A DNA stretch of 64,000 bases from Posidonia oceanica (taxonomy: Eukaryota; Streptophyta; Magnoliopsida; Alismatales; Posidoniaceae): assembly GCA_037176725.1 (NCBI GenBank), contig JAZBRS010000076.1, positions 123,399,001-123,463,000 of the forward strand, written 5' to 3'. The notes beneath the pieces were generated by a model. It searched no databases. It had not been told where the DNA came from and saw nothing but the letters and a program-made list of their open reading frames with translations. The number at the start of each line of letters is the position of its first letter. The first letter of the stretch is position 1. A program made the position numbers and the translations under genes. Below are positions 1-10,301 of the stretch, piece by piece.

Positions 1-1405
1 TTTTTTAATGACTGTTTTGGGGTTAATTAATGTGTTTTGGGCTTGATTAGGGTTTTAGGGCTTTCTTTTGTTTTTAATTTCTTTTCCACTTGATTAAGTG
101 TTTGTTAAATCTTTTGAATTGTTTTTTTAAAATTGTGTTTTCTTGTTAAGTATTTTAGGATGTTAATTAGGATTTTTAGGATTTATTTTTATATTAATTA
201 GAGTGGGTTTTGGCTTTTAGTTTTAATCTTTTAAGGTTTTCTTTTCTTAAGTCTTTTGAATTATGTTTTGATTTTTTATTTGTTAATTTTTCTTGGAATT
301 TTTAGTTGGATTTCTCTGGCTTGATGGGGTGTTTTTTAAGTCTTTTAAACGTGTTTTCCTTTTCCTTTTTAATTAAGTTTTTATGTTGTTCTTCTTATGT
401 TTACTAAGTTAAGTCTTTGGCTTCTTTAATTACTTGTTTTAGTGTTTGTTTTTTTAATTCTCCTTTTTAGGGTTTGTTTTTTTTTAATTCTTGTGATAGA
501 GTTTTCACTTTAGGTTGCTTTTGATTTTATTTCAGTTTTTTTCTTTGATTTTACAGTATTTTCTTTTAGTTTGCATGCTTGATTTTCTTTTTAGCTTGGT
601 TTAATTGGGTTTAAGTTTTTAATTGTTTGTTTTATGTTTTTAAATTATTTTTCTTAGAGTTCTGGTTTGTTTCTCTTATGTTTTAGAGTTTTAGAGATTT
701 TTAGGCTTTTTTATGGATTTTAGCAAAAGGAAAAAAAGGAAAAGAGAAAAGGGAGGAAATGGAAAAAGGAGGGAAATAGAGGGAAAAGAGATAGGTTTGA
801 GGGAAATGATTTTTAAAATTCAGGGAAAATGCTAAAAATAAAATAAAATAGGAATAAGATAGAGAAGGGATAGAAGTACAAAGGGGGGCCACGGCCAAGC
901 CAGAAAAAGGGCAAGAAGGGGATGAAAAGAGAGACGATAATCAGAAGAGAGAGAGGAGAGAGAAAACGATAATCCCAGAGAGAGAAAACGATAATTTGGC
1001 CAAAAGGAGAGCTTAGAGGTCTCGGAAAGGGATGAAACTTTGCGGGTGTAGGGTCTAGGGTTTGAGGAGCTGGCTCCGAAGTTTTGGTTTGATTCTGTGA
1101 AGGTTTTAGAGGGGTTTCAAGGTGTAGAAAAAGGTAGTTTTGCCTAAGTTTCCTAGGGTTTTTGGGAGGGGTTCTGATTTGAAATTTTGCAGGCTTTTTG
1201 GTGGGTTTGCTAAGTCATCAGGGGTGAGCTTTCCTATGAATTTTGGTTAGTTTTCATGTTCGGGAAAGGGGGTAATCCCAGGTTGAGTTTGGGCTTGTTT
1301 TGAGGGAAAAGGGGAAGAGAAAGGTGTAGGTTTGGGTCTAGATTCGGGTTCAGCAGCCACCAAAAGGTTCCAATCGATCCGGCCTGTCAAAATGGGGTGT
1401 CTACA
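1..1405 (-). repeat. Element B 3' LTR, partial (window-truncated)
   Basis: Matches 49668-51093 nearly base for base. It ends on the plus strand in GTCTACA, so in element sense the LTR begins TGTAGACACC, a typical TG start. Positions 1-700 are T-rich on the plus strand (A-rich in the transcript); 700-1000 are purine-rich. No convincing ORF. Confidence 0.95.
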
Positions 1406-1418
1406 GATGCCCCTCCCT
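1406..1418 (-). other. Polypurine tract of element B
   Basis: Directly abuts the 3' LTR. In element sense it reads GGGAGGGGCATC before TGTAGACACC. The same purine run precedes the 3' LTR in A (9680) and C (52994). It is the expected plus-strand priming site for reverse transcription. Confidence 0.8.
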
Positions 1419-1972
1419 GAGCGAGGCCGAGCGAAGCGAGGCCGCTGCTCACGGTTGACGGGACACCCCATTTGACCGGCGAGAGCAGAGAGTTGTTATC
1501 GGCGTGAGCCACTTATTCGGCGGATGCGCCGAACGTCGTAGATCGTTGCCGCAGTGCAATGTGCCGGTGCAGATGGATGAAATGCCATGTATGCGATGCA
1601 TGCTAATGCGGATGCGATGCAAAAGTTAGTGCTGAAGTTAGTACCGAAGGGAGGCCGAAACGACGCGGATGACACTGGTGATGCCGATGACGCTGAAGAG
1701 GGGCGTTGCAGTGCGTCGCGGAGCTTGGTGGGATGTCCAGACCTGCTACAGAAAGAAGAATGGCCAATGCTCACAAAAGTGCGACGGGAGAGATGGACCC
1801 TTTCCCAGACGCGGAGGGATGCGGGACCCCATCCTTTGGGACGAAGTCGCGCGGAGGAGGTGATAAGTTGTCGGACTCATCGACCGGATGAGTTTCGGAT
1901 CATCAGCCGAGGGTGATAGTTTACGGTCCTGTCAACCGGAATGATAGTTTACAGTCCTATCAACTGGAAGGG
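1419..1972 (-). other. Element B distal 3' UTR with conserved small hairpin
   Basis: Noncoding stretch shared with A (9693-10301) and C (53007-53644). It holds a 7-bp hairpin, TTCGGCG (1516-1522) with CGCCGAA (1527-1533) and a GATG loop, whose sixth pair varies in step among the three elements. From about 1862 it runs into GATAAG/GATAG repeat units. Plus-strand ORFs here are chance frames. Confidence 0.7.
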
Positions 1973-2761
1973 GCAGTTGTGAGTGATAGTTACTGGATAT
2001 CAGCCGTATAACATGGTTGCAAGTGATAGTTTAGGTTATCAGCCTAGGATGAGTTTTGGATCATCAGCCAGAGAATGATAGTTTACAGTCCTATCAACTG
2101 GAACGATAGTTTACAGTCCTATCAACTGGAAAGGGCAAACCATGAGGGATAGTTACTGGATATCAGCCGTATAACATAATTGCGAGTAATAGTTTAGGTT
2201 ATCAGCCTAGCGATAGTTTAGGTTATCAGCCTAGCGATAGTTTACGGTCCTATCAATCGGAAAGAGCAATTATGAGGGATAGTTACTGGATATCAGCCGT
2301 ATAACGCAAACCCGTGATAGTTTTGGATATCAGCCCAGGATGAGTTTTGGATCATCAGCCAGAGAATGATAGTTTACAGTCCTATCAACTGGAACGATAG
2401 TTTACAGTCCTATCAACTGGAAAGGGGGTTTGCGAGTGATAGTTACTGGATATCAGCCGTATAATGCAATTGCGAGTGATAGTTTAGGTTATCAGCCTAG
2501 CGATAGTTTAGGTTATCAGCCTAGGATGAGTTTTGGATCATCAGCCAGAGAATGATAGTTAACGGTCCTATCAACCGAAAAGAGCAATTGCAAGGGATAG
2601 TTACTGGATATCAGCCGTATAACGTAATTGCCAGTGATAGTTTAGGTTATCAGCCTAGCGATAGTTTAGGTTATCAGCCTAGCGATAGTTTACAGTCCTA
2701 TCAACTGGAAAGGGCAATTACGAGTGACAGTTACTGGATGTCAGCCGTATAACACAACTGC
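1973..2761 (-). ncRNA. Element B structured 3' UTR: five-armed multibranch fold with pseudoknot units
   Basis: Outer stem GCAGTTGTG (1973-1981) pairs with CACAACTGC (2753-2761). Inner stems: CATGGTT with AACCATG (2012/2138); CATAATTGC (2175-2183) with GCAATTATG (2266-2274); CGCAAACCC (2305-2313) with GGGTTTGCG (2426-2434); TGCAATTGC (2465-2473) with GCAATTGCA (2584-2592); CGTAATTGCC (2623-2632) with GGCAATTACG (2713-2722). Consecutive stems are separated by a conserved spacer beginning GATAGTTACTGG and ending CCGTATAAC. Loops carry 20-26-base units with two interlocked stems. The design repeats in A and C with different arm sequences. RNA folding is inferred; the complementarity is directly visible. 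Confidence 0.75.
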
Positions 2762-2785
2762 AGGCCAACCATGGATCGGCCAAGA

Positions 2786-3037
2786 TGATAGTTTAGGTTA
2801 TCAGCCTGAGAGCAGATAGTTTAGGATATCAGCCTGAGCAGATAGTTTAGGATATCAGCCTGAGAGCAGATAGTTTAGGATATCAGCCTGAGCAGATAGT
2901 TTAGGATATCAGCCTGAGAGCAGATAGTTTAGGATATCAGCCTAAGAGCAAATAGTTTAGGATATCAGCCTGAGCAGATAGTTTAGGATATCAGCCTGAG
3001 AGCAGATAGTTTAGGATATCAGCCTGAGAGTGCTTGA
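2786..3037 (-). repeat. Tandem array of GATAGTTTAGG/TATCAGCCT units
   Basis: About nine near-identical units of roughly 26 bases with alternating CA/AGCA spacers. Each unit has GATA with TATC and AGG with CCT in interlocked order, the short form of the pseudoknot unit. It is preceded at about 2762 by a GGCC...GGCC dyad around CCATGG that is conserved in A and C. Confidence 0.8.
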
Positions 3038-3480
3038 TCGATGAATGATTGATTGATGAGTGATTGATTGATGAGTGATTGATTGCTGAGTGATTGATTG
3101 CTGGGTGATTGATTGATGAGTGATCGATTGGTGAGTGATTGATTGCTTGATAAGAGGGGATGAGATAATGATGAGAGCTATTGCTAAAGAAGGGAGATGA
3201 GGTAATGATGAGAGCTATTGCTAAAGAAGGGGGGTGAGATAATGATGAGGTTGATTACTAAAGAGGGGGATGAGATAATGATGAGAGCTATTGCTAAAGA
3301 AGGGAGATGAGGTAATGATGAGAGCTATTGCTAAAGAAGGGAGATGAGGTAATGATGAGATTGATTGCTAAAGAGGGGGATGAGATAATGATGAGATTGC
3401 TTGATAAAAAGGTGATAAGATATCGGACTTATCGGCCGGCAAAGAGGGGATGAAATAATAATGCGATTGATTGATTGAAA
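3038..3480 (-). repeat. Minisatellite region of element B 3' UTR
   Basis: First a degenerate (TGATTGATGAG)n stretch (3038-3150), then about seven copies of a 33-37-base unit containing GATGAGATAATGATGAGA and GCTAAAGA (3155-3420). A homologous 35-base unit is far more expanded and uniform in A. Flanked by GATAAG/CTTATC units (3412, 3488). Confidence 0.8.
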
Positions 3481-3547
3481 AGAGTTGATAGGATATCGGA
3501 CTTATCGGCCGGCAAAGAGGAAGGTGATGACATGGATGAGATACCGC

Positions 3548-3592
3548 GGGGCATCGGAAAAGATGCCCCTAGTATCAGGATGATACTAGGGG
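3548..3592 (-). promoter_or_regulatory. Overlapping hairpins, possible two-state RNA structure (element B)
   Basis: GGGGCATC (3548-3555) is perfectly complementary to GATGCCCC (3562-3569). The same CCCC starts CCCCTAGTATCA (3566-3577), which pairs perfectly with TGATACTAGGGG (3581-3592) across a GGA loop. The two helices compete for 3566-3569. A and C keep both options with changed bases. Confidence 0.6.
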
Positions 3593-3666
3593 TTGGTCGA
3601 AACGTCCCTGGCATCGAAAGGCGAAGGATGGACAAAACTGACGTGTTTGTCAGACGAGTAGTTTGG

Positions 3667-3671
3667 GGTAC
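3667..3671. other. Target site duplication GGTAC, left copy (element A)
   Basis: GGTAC immediately before TGTAGCG at 3672, repeated at 32147-32151 directly after the other end of A. Five bases is the usual size for Ty3/gypsy integration. Confidence 0.93.
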
Positions 3672-3939
3672 TGTAGCGATCCCGATCGGAACCAGGCTCG
3701 CTATTTAGCGGCGATTGAGATCCGAGGAAGAGGCTCAACTCGAAAAAACACTTGAAATCGAGGAGAAAAGGAAAAGATAAGACAAATCAGAGTCGCCACC
3801 ACGTCTATTAACGGAAGACGAGGAAAATCGGGGTAATGCGTGAATTAACGCGCAAAACCGAGCAATAAATGCAAAGCAAAGCAATGCAAAGGGAAACAAA
3901 TGCAAACAAATGCAAATGAGATGACTCTAGCCTAGGATA

Positions 3940-4060
3940 AGGACGGTACGGTCATTGCGGGCCAAAAGACAGGGTAAGGACTCCTGTTACGTGCGGGGAA
4001 GGTATTAGGCACCCCCGACACGCCCGAGAATCGGTCTTTCTAGGCTTACGCTCGCATACG
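3940..4060 (-). promoter_or_regulatory. Conserved U5-side block of the LTR
   Basis: This block stays nearly identical between A (also 26408-26528) and B (45356-45480), although flanking LTR sequence has diverged. In transcript sense it contains TGCCTAATACCTTCCCC (3995-4011). Its place 270-390 bases from the primer-site end of the LTR suggests R/U5 sequence present in the RNA leader. A role in termination, packaging or strand transfer is inference. Confidence 0.55.
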
Positions 4061-4295
4061 CAGAAAGATGCAGGATTGAATGCCTATATGCCTATGAATG
4101 CCTAAATGAATGCTCAAGGAGTGCTCTAAGTGGGAAGAAACAATGCAAGGAAGTAAACATGCTCTCTAAGTGCTCAGCTGCGCTGTCTGTGTTCCGAACC
4201 AGGCGTAACCTAGCTCGTGAGAACTCCAGGCAGTAAGCATCACAGCCCTATATGCAAATGCAAGCGAGGAAACGAAACAACGTGAAAACCATGCA

Positions 4296-4625
4296 GTGCG
4301 ATCGACATGCAAGGGAAAACGGCGCAAAACACGCAAAACGGGGCGAGAAACGAGAAAGGCACGCAAAACGATGCAAAGAAGCGAAATCGGCATGCGAAAC
4401 AAGCGAGAAAGCGAGACAACACGCAAAACGAGACAAGAAAACAGGAAACTACTCAAAACGAGACGAGAAAACAGAAAGGTACGCAAAACGGAGCGAGAGA
4501 AAGAAACCGGCACATGAAACGAACGAGAAGGCAAGACAGTGCGCAAAACGAGACAAGAAAACAGATGAGTACTCAAAACGGAGCGAAAACGAGGGCGGGC
4601 ACGCGAAACGGTGCCAAAACAGCGA
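4296..4625 (-). repeat. LTR tandem array built on ACGCAAAACG
   Basis: Irregular 25-35-base units with the core GCAAAACG and GAGAAA/GACAAGAAAAC linkers. Also at 26764-27093 in the 5' LTR, and strongly expanded in B's LTR (45740-46585). Plus-strand Lys/Arg-rich and minus-strand Phe/Cys-rich frames here come from the repeat, not from genes. Confidence 0.8.
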
Positions 4626-7600
4626 AGCAAAAACCTTGAAAAAGCCATGCAAATGCGAGGATGCAGAGAAAGATTAAAAGGGGGCGAAGGGGAGGCAAGA
4701 CAACGTGTGTATGAGAACAAACGCTGTTTAAGACCACTCAGAGTAGGTGTGAAGACCTTCTGAGGGGAAAGGGGCAAATGGAGGGATTACCACCTTTTTG
4801 CGGCTGTTTTCCCACTGGACCATTCCACGATGTGTCTCGCATGCTGCCCAAAGCTCGCGATGCGATCGGATCGTGGAAAGAGGGGAAAAAAGTCGCATTA
4901 AGTGGTAAATCCAGGGAAAACACAACGCAAAACACACAGGAATACGCGAAACAGAGATTTGAATGGACAAGCAGAAAGGGGAAGTCCTATTCTACATGCT
5001 CAAAGAGACAGAAAGCAAAAACGAGGAAAACTGCAAATGCCATGCAAATGAATGCAATGCAAAGGTTCAGGAGGACATACCTGGGAATCCGGGAGCCTGA
5101 TCTGAAATCTGTCTAGTCTATGCTGAAGAGCGCTTCGCTGCGGTCGCTTGGGCAGCTTACTCGAGAAGATCCAATGGCCGGATTGAAAGACATCGCAGTT
5201 CCAAGGCAGAAGGGCCAGAACAGGGGAGAAGAACAGATCTAGGTGTTCAGGAGGTCCTAGGGATGTGTAAAAGGGGCCTCCCAAGTGAAAGGGAGCTAGA
5301 AGTGCTAAGTGTGTGGAAGAAGATGCTAAAATGCAAGACTAAATGAGTGCAGGATGCATGCAAAAGCAAAAAAAGCAAAGAAAAGTAATTTGAGAAAAAC
5401 CAGGAGTTCAGAAAGCATTTTGAAAAAGAAGAGGGGCCAAAAGTGCAAATTTCCCAGAAAACAAGGTTCCACAGGAGAAGACTTTGAAAACAGGGGAAGC
5501 CAAGGGTCTATTTGGCAGAAAACTAGGCTCAGAAAGGTGTTTTGAAAAGAAGGTATGTTTTGGAAGAGATTTTGAAACCAAAAGGGGGCAGAGTGCAATT
5601 TTGAAAAAATCTAGGGTCTAAAATGCAAATTTTCCAGAAAACAAGGTCCTGGGGAGTCTGGGGGTACTAGTGGAAGGTCTGTATGAAATTTGGTAGGCAT
5701 AGGGGCTAATATGCAACCTAGGGGCAAAATGGTCTTTTCACATGATTTTTAAAGCATGCAGGGACCTAAGTGTGATTTTGAAATCATGCAGGGGTTGGAA
5801 ATGCAATTTAGTATGGAAAATATGCTCTGAAAATTAAATGACAGGACCACAGTGCAATTTCTGGAAAATATGGGGTTAAAAATGCAATGCAGTAAGTTAA
5901 AATGCATGCAGCACAGTTACTGTCCATTTAAAATGGACCTAACTGTAAATATGCAAAAACTGGAGGGCAAATGTGCAATGCAACAAACAAAAATTAAAAA
6001 TAAAACCTAAGTTCTACAGTGCAGAGGATCAGGTTGCAAATACTGAGAACTGAAGGGGCCCAAAATGCAATATTATATGGCAAACTATATGCATTAAATC
6101 TAATTAAACTACTGCAGGACTTAAGTGTAAAAATCAAGAACTGAAGGGCTAAAGCGTAAAAAACTATAACTAGAAAGCACAGTAAATGGATCAGCATGCA
6201 AATAAGGAAAAACATAAATATTTCATGCAATTTAATATGGTTTCAGTTCAGAAATCAGCAGATTAAATTAAACAAAGGACTGGAATGCAGAATGATAAAA
6301 ACTCAGACCAGAAATGCAATATTTGCAAGAAAACTTAGATATCAGAAAAATAAGTGAACAGTGCTATGGCCGACGGCCATGGACACTGTAGCAGCAAGCT
6401 GCCAGCGTCCATGAACGCCGGCACGGGGGTGTTGGAGCGGCGCAGACCGGTGGGGAGGCGCCTCCAGGTCCTGACGGAGGTCGGACAATGCTTGGCGGAG
6501 GACGACGCAGCCTGGAGCGTGCTGGAGCGGTCGCCGGATTTCTGCAGAGTCTCAGGTGGTTTGTCCGGCCGATCAACGCAGCGACGTTGCATTATGAGGG
6601 CTGGAGAACGCTCCTGGGACTCGTGCGGAGCTGAGACGATCGCGGGAGCTGCGTTCCACTGCCCGGAGCGACGAGGCGACCGAAGAACTGCGCCGGAGAA
6701 GACGACCGGAGCGGCGAGCAGAAACGGGGTAAGGGGGTCGGAAACCTACTTCTAAAGGGCTGAGAAGCAATGCGGGAGGAAAAGAAGACTAAGGGAGCAA
6801 GAAAATACCTGTTTCCATGGCTGGGATGTCCTCCCGACGCAGGTGGCTTCAGAGGTCGCCGGTGGAGCTCGTCCGGTCGCTGTGGAGGCTATCTGCTGCT
6901 CACGAGGACTGGGATCGACTCAGAGCGACCCTCCGGAGCTTCCTGGATGGTTGGACAGCTGCTGCGAAGACCGGCGGAAGATCTGGCTGGTCGTGGGTTC
7001 ACAGAGGCAGCCGGAGGTCGGGGGGACTGTTCGCTGCACGCCGGACTGGATGGGACCCTCCGGGAGGTTGCTGGAGGTCTGGGGAAGGGTTCTGGGTGGT
7101 CGAATTGGGTTTCTGGTGCGAGTGGAGGGGAATTTGAGGTCTGGGTTGATTTCTGACGGAAACAAGGTTAAGTGTTTGAAGTGGAGTTTAAGGTCTGTGG
7201 TGGATGGTTTGGTTTGCTGTTGGAGGCTCTGGAAAGGTGGATGTCCAGTGAATCTCTGGAAGAAATTTGGGAGAAGGCGGTGAGCTGGAGTAGTGGGAAT
7301 TGGGGAATGGGTTCAGGTCGGTGGCGGTTGGCTTTCAGAGGGATTAGGTAGTGATTTAGGTGGGGGAATGGCTGGGAAATGCTGGAGGAAGAAGGCCAGG
7401 TGTTGGGTGAGATTGGGGAAGTAACAGGGAGGAGGATGAAGGCCAGGAAGGGTGTTGGTTAGCTGGGAATGGAAGAAGGGCGTTTTCTGAAGATTTCAGA
7501 GAAGAAAAGAGGAGAATTGGATGTGGGGATCGGTCTGAAATGGAGGCTCCTCTCCGGGATGTAAAGGTGGCTCTCAAACACCCTCTCTTGCCGCTCTCTC

Positions 7601-9679
7601 TTCTGGAAATTGGAGGAGGCAGAGAAGAAGAGCAGAAGGTTGTTTCAGGTGGAAGAGATGAAGTGGAAAATGCTCTCTCACTCTCTGGTTTGCTCTGAAG
7701 GTGAAGGTTGCTCGCTACTGGTTCTGCACTGAAGGTCTGGTGTGTTTTTGATTGAAGGAAGGACGGAGGATTATATCTGGGGAGCGGAGGCTGCTGGCGC
7801 GCTGGGAAATTTTCAAATTTGGCCGGCGGCCACTGCGGCAGAGAAGACTGAGGCGACCGGCTCCGGGAAAGCTGCTGAGACGGGGAGACGGCGAGCTGCT
7901 GTAGATTGAAAGGATTGAGCTTCAAAATTTGAATGGGGAGGGAAGGCTGTAGCAGCAGCTCGCGGGAGAAAACCGGCGGAAGAGAGAAAGAAAGAAGAAA
8001 AAAAAAAAAAACAGAAGGTTGGAGGAGGAAGAAGGGTGGGGATGGCGCGTGGGCCGGACCGCTGCAGGCCGAGAAAAAAGAAAGAATAAAAGAAAAAGGA
8101 GAAACGGGCCGGATTGAGCCCAATAAGGAAAGAAAGAAAGAAAGAAAGAAGGAAGAAAGAAAGAGAGGGTAGAATGGGAAAATAAAATAGGAGAAAATAA
8201 ATTAAAAATAAGTAAAAATATTAGAAGAGTTTTGCTGTAGGTTAGGATTTTAATTAAGATTTTTGATGGTTATTTTGAGTTGATTAATGTGTTTTGGGCT
8301 TGATTAGGGTTTTAGGGTTTTGGTTTTGTTTTTAATTGGTTTTCACTTGTTTAAATGTTTGTTAATCCCTTTTTAAATTATTTTAAAAATTTTATTTCTT
8401 TTGTTGGACACTTAGGATATTAATTAGGATTTTTTTTTGGATTTATTTTCCCATTAATCAGGGTTGGTTTTATGTTTTCAAGTTGTAGTCTTCTTAGGGT
8501 TTTTCCTTCTTAAATCTTTTAAGTTATGTTTGGATTTTTATTTATTGGTTTTTTCTTGAAGTTTTTAGTTGGATTTTTTCTGGTTTGATAGGGTGTTTTT
8601 GAGCTTTTCAGATGTGTTTTCTTTTCTTTTTTTTTTTAATTAAGTTTTTACTTGTTTTTCTTATGTTCGTTAGGTTAAGTCTTTTGCCTTTCTTAATTAC
8701 TTGTTCTAGTATTTGATTTTTTAATTCTTCCTTTTAGGTTTGTTTTTTAATTCTTCTGATGGGTTTTCACCTTTGGCGGGTTTTGATTTTATTTTAGTTT
8801 TTTCCTTGATTTTTCAGTGTTTTCTTTTGATTTGTTTTGCATTTTTTAGTTTGCATGTTTGGTTTTCTTTTTAGCTTGATTTAGTTAAGTTTAAGTTGTT
8901 AATTGCTTGTTTAATATTTTTTTAATTGTTTTTCTTAGTGTACTGATTTGTTTGTTTTATGTTTTGAGATTTTACAGATTTTTATGGGTTTTTGTGGATT
9001 TTTGCAAAAGGGAGAAAAGGAAAAGAGAAGGAGGAAAGAAATGGAAACAAAGGGAAATAAAAGGGGAAAAGATAGGTTGGAGGAAAGTGATTTTTAAAAA
9101 TTCAGAAAAAGTGTTAAAAGTAAAGTAAAAATCAGGATAAAATAGAGGAGGGATAGAAGCACAGAGGGGGCCCACAGCCAGACCCAAAAAAGGATGAGAA
9201 AGGGGGAAAAAGGGAGATGATAATCAGGAGAGAGAGAGGGGAGAGAAAATGATAATCCCGGAGAGAGAAAAGGATAATTTGAGTGAATGGAGGTCTTAAT
9301 GGTCTCGGAATTGGGTGAAAATTGGTGGGTGGGTAGTCTATGTTTTGAAGTCTTGGGTCTGAAATTTTGGTTTGATTCTAAAGAGGTTTTGGAGGGGTTT
9401 CAAGGTGTAGAAAAAGGGTAGTTTCACCTAAGTTTTCTAGGGTTTTTGGGAATGGGTCAGGCTTGGAAAATCCTAGGTTTTTGGGTAGGTTTGTTGAGTG
9501 GATAGTGGTGGGTTTTCCTATGGATTTTGGTTAGGTTTTGAGGTTGGGAAGGGGGGTAGAGGTTTAGGCCAAAATGGGCTGATTTTGAAGGGTTGAGAGG
9601 AGGGTTAGGGTTAGGGTTTGATCCAGCAATCAACCAGAGGGCTCCAAAGGTCCAGGCCTGCCAAGATGGGGTGTCAACA

Positions 9680-9692
9680 GATGCCCCTTCCT
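9680..9692 (-). other. Polypurine tract of element A
   Basis: In element sense AGGAAGGGGCATC directly precedes the 3' LTR start TGTTGACACC. Matching purine runs stand at the same place in B and C. Confidence 0.85.
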
Positions 9693-10301
9693 GAGCGAGG
9701 GCAAGCGGAGCGCGGCCGCTGCTCAGGGTTGACAAGACACCCCATCTGACCGGCGGGAGCAGCGGGTTGCTATGGGCGTGAGCTACTTATTCGGCGGATG
9801 CACCGAAGATCGTAGCCCGTTGCCGCAATGCAAAATGCCAGTGCAGATGGATGCTGTGCTGTGTGTGATATGCTAAATGCAATGCAAGGGTTAGTACAAA
9901 AGTTAGTGCAGCTGTAAGAAAATACTGATGCTGTGCAAGTGATACTGATGATGCTAAAATGTCATGCAGTGCTAGTTAAGAAACTGCAGAGATGATGCAA
10001 GAAAATGGTAAAAAGGCGCGATGTGATGCAAATGTCTGGCAGGGAGGGCAGACTTGCACGACAAAGCGAAGGAAAACAGGGTGCAGCTGGTCCCCGCCCG
10101 GGGAGCAAGCTAGCAGGAAAGAAGGGCGCGAGGGGAGAGAGGCCAACTCTCCCATCGCAGAAAGGGGGTGCGTGACTTCGTCTTCCTGGGACAAGGTCAC
10201 GCCGAAAAGGAGAAAAAAAATGATAAGGTGACGGGCTTATCGTCCGGATAGTTTACGGTCCTATCAACCGGGAGCGACAGTTTACGGTCCTGTCAACCGG
10301 A
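9693..10301 (-). other. Element A distal 3' UTR
   Basis: Noncoding sequence shared with B and C. Hairpin TTCGGCG (9790-9796) with CACCGAA (9801-9807): the sixth pair is G-U in the transcript strand, where B has G-C and C has A-U. Between 9850 and 10220 I see no other feature. From 10222 a GATAAG...CTTATC unit opens the repeat array. Confidence 0.7.

Larger units (their letters stand above)
3672..9679 (-). repeat. Element A 3' LTR (6008 bp)
   Basis: Plus-strand ends are TGTAGCG and GTCAACA, so in element sense it runs TGTTGACACC to CGCTACA. Contents from the U5 side: a conserved block at 3940-4060, an ACGCAAAACG array at 4296-4625, moderately repetitive AT-rich DNA (5300-6350), a GC-rich island (6360-7300), a purine-rich segment (7900-8200), and a long T-rich tract on the plus strand (8200-9000). 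Both strands show open frames, for instance 7356-8123 minus. The equivalent frame in the 5' LTR is broken by a homopolymer length change near 30468, so I do not call it coding. Confidence 0.95.

Noticed and set aside
7356..8123. 255-aa minus-strand ORF in A's LTR
   Set aside because: Ser/Pro-rich low-complexity frame. The same frame in the other LTR is split by a homopolymer length change at about 30468. No recognisable domain.
9597..9625. GGGTTAGGGTTAGGGTTT, and TTTAGGGTTTT near 8310: telomere-like repeats
   Set aside because: Only two to three units, inside the LTR of A and repeated in its other LTR at the same place. Not an interstitial telomere tract.
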